The notes beneath the pieces are model-generated. The model saw only the letters and a program-made list of their open reading frames with translations, ran no database searches and was not told the origin of the DNA. A DNA stretch of 13,865 nt. Source: CAYRUZ01 sp964427895. Lineage in GTDB: Bacteria > Patescibacteriota > Gracilibacteria > Peribacterales > Peribacteraceae. Position 1 is the first letter of the stretch. The number at the start of each line of letters is the position of its first letter. The position numbers and the translations under genes are program-made. The stretch is taken from NCBI GenBank assembly GCA_964427895.1, contig CAYRUZ010000025.1, forward strand, positions 1 through 13,865, written 5' to 3'. Of the stretch, positions 13,047 through 13,865 are shown in pieces.

Positions 13047-13070
13047 AGGATACACCGTCACGGACGGTGT
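13047..13070 (-). promoter_or_regulatory. -10-like box next to an 8-bp palindrome
   Basis: On the minus strand TATCCT (13052-13047) lies 9 nt before ATG 13037. Touching it, ACACCGTC (13052-13059) and GACGGTGT (13063-13070) form a perfect inverted repeat with a 3-nt centre. Its position over the promoter suits an operator; if transcription starts farther upstream it would instead be a leader hairpin. Confidence 0.4.
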
Positions 13071-13076
13071 GGTCGT

Positions 13077-13118
13077 AATATAATTATATAATATTTTTAC
13101 TATATGTAAAATATACGA
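13077..13118. promoter_or_regulatory. AT-rich divergent promoter tract
   Basis: A nearly pure A/T block between the divergent genes holds overlapping TATAAT hexamers on the + strand (13087-13092) and minus strand (13088-13083). No -35 at good spacing was found for either. It resembles the A/T spacer of the promoter at 1873-1901 and may act as an UP element. Confidence 0.4.
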
Positions 13119-13196
13119 CAACACAGAGGGGAGAGGGTAGATGGGCTTGGTTGGTCATTTTGGCTAATAGATAAGAAAAACGGGTGTTTTTCGGTC

Positions 13197-13224
13197 TTGA
13201 CGGCCAAGGGAAAGTCTTTAGCAT
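13197..13224 (+). promoter_or_regulatory. Promoter of the L,D-transpeptidase-like gene
   Basis: TTGACG (13197-13202), a 16-nt spacer and TAGCAT (13219-13224) lie 8 nt before the TTG at 13233. Predicted transcription begins about 2 nt before that codon, which argues against the earlier TTG at 13197, itself the first three bases of the -35. Confidence 0.5.
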
Positions 13225-13232
13225 CCCCGCCT

Positions 13233-13850
13233 TTGTCTCGAACCATCCACTGTGCCGCCATCGGCTTCATGCTTTTACTGATTCCCTTCGCGGGGAAAGC
13301 GGCCATTGCGACCGATGACGAGAAGGCGGAGTGGACGGCCCAGATTGGTGACCACGTGATGGTGGACACCGATGCATCCATCATTTATCTCGTCCACGCC
13401 GACGGAACGTCGCTCGCGCTCGACGGACTCACCGGCCAGCATCGCAACGTGTACTACCTCGGTCGGTACTACTTCGCCGCCACGCCCGAGGCCCACTGGC
13501 AGGTGACGAGCGTGGAGAAGAAGGGCCGATCGACGACCTTCGGCGAAGGACGGTTCCTGCGCCTCTTCGAAGTGAAGGACGATACGACCGAGCGGACCGC
13601 CTACGGATTCCACAGCCACCTGCAGTTCCAGCAGATGCTCGACGACAAGCACGAGAAGAACGCCTACGACCTCACGGGAACCGGACATCGAAGCTACGGA
13701 TGCATCCTCCTGTCGGAAGACGATCTGTCCCTCGTAGTCGCTGCTCTCGATGCCAATGGCGGGACGCTCGACATCGCTTCTGGTCCGGGACTGGCGCCGC
13801 CGGTCGTGGAAAAGGACATCAGCGTGTTGCCCAGCTGGTTGGGCTGGTGA
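13233..13850 (+). CDS. Exported L,D-transpeptidase (YkuD)-like protein, 205 aa
   Basis: It probably acts in the envelope on peptidoglycan stem peptides. A short basic N-terminus (MSRTIHC) and a hydrophobic run (AAIGFMLLLIPFAGKAAIA, to residue 26) form a signal peptide or anchor. The body shows the YkuD order: IYLVHADGTSLAL (51-63), ATPEAHWQVTSV (83-94), AYGFHSH (123-129) and GHRSYGCILLSEDDL (151-165), with H127 and C157 as candidate catalytic residues. The usual SHGC is SYGC here, so activity is likely but not certain. TTG 13233 is chosen because a TTGACG/TAGCAT promoter ends 8 nt upstream; TTG 13197 would add 12 residues, and ATG 13269 would cut into the hydrophobic segment. The gene lies with FemAB and S-layer genes in an envelope-themed stretch. 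Confidence 0.75.
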   Translation: MSRTIHCAAIGFMLLLIPFAGKAAIATDDEKAEWTAQIGDHVMVDTDASIIYLVHADGTSLALDGLTGQHRNVYYLGRYYFAATPEAHWQVTSVEKKGRSTTFGEGRFLRLFEVKDDTTERTAYGFHSHLQFQQMLDDKHEKNAYDLTGTGHRSYGCILLSEDDLSLVVAALDANGGTLDIASGPGLAPPVVEKDISVLPSWLGW

Positions 13851-13865
13851 TCACCTGCCGATGCG

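Noticed and set aside
1..13865. CRISPR arrays, insertion sequences, integrase or attachment sites
   Set aside because: No regularly spaced direct repeats, no transposase or recombinase motifs and no long terminal inverted repeats were seen.

Overview
The window reads as a piece of a bacterial chromosome with moderately high GC. In every long gene TGA appears only as a stop, so the code is the standard one. Single compact housekeeping genes, a giant secreted protein with S-layer homology (SLH) domains, several first genes with a -10 box almost touching the start codon, and large gene-poor gaps suggest a Patescibacteria/CPR-type lineage such as the Peribacteria/Peregrinibacteria group. That placement is inference; no rRNA or other strong phylogenetic marker is present.

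Layout. (1) 1-310: the tail of an upstream gene overlaps (ATGA) a 63-aa unknown ORF, followed by a UUCG-loop hairpin. (2) 310-1380 (-): class I fructose-bisphosphate aldolase, fbaB. (3) 1430-2530 (-): three consecutive short, very basic unknown ORFs (71, 58 and 70 aa), each with a Shine-Dalgarno (SD) sequence and set among GC-rich hairpins; two have recognisable promoters and structured leaders of about 110 nt. (4) 2987-4450 (+): cysteinyl-tRNA synthetase, cysS, whose base composition changes abruptly half-way. (5) 4451-5955: about 1.5 kb with no confident gene. It holds T-tracts, a possible 52-aa ORF, a perfect DnaA-box-like 9-mer, a TGTTAA inverted repeat and many hairpins, and its last part is probably the long leader of the next gene. 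(6) 5956-10191 (+): a 1411-aa secreted protein with a signal peptide, three SLH domains, an Ig-like domain and about six diverged beta-rich modules, closed by an 11-bp terminator. (7) 10369-13850: a 65-aa unknown (+), a FemAB-type aminoacyltransferase (-), a Mn-type superoxide dismutase (+), a 257-aa unknown (-) and an L,D-transpeptidase-like exported protein (+).

The second half has a cell-envelope theme: S-layer protein, FemAB peptidoglycan-bridge enzyme and L,D-transpeptidase-like protein. Both convergent gene pairs there have overlapping stop codons and no terminator between them, in sharp contrast to the two gaps of about 1.5 kb.

The most striking regulatory pattern is a -10-like hexamer 6-8 nt upstream of the start codon of fbaB, cysS, the 65-aa gene, femAB and the L,D-transpeptidase-like gene, with no SD. 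These mRNAs are probably leaderless or nearly so, and the pattern helps to choose start codons. The small basic ORFs and the internal operon ORF have SD sequences instead.
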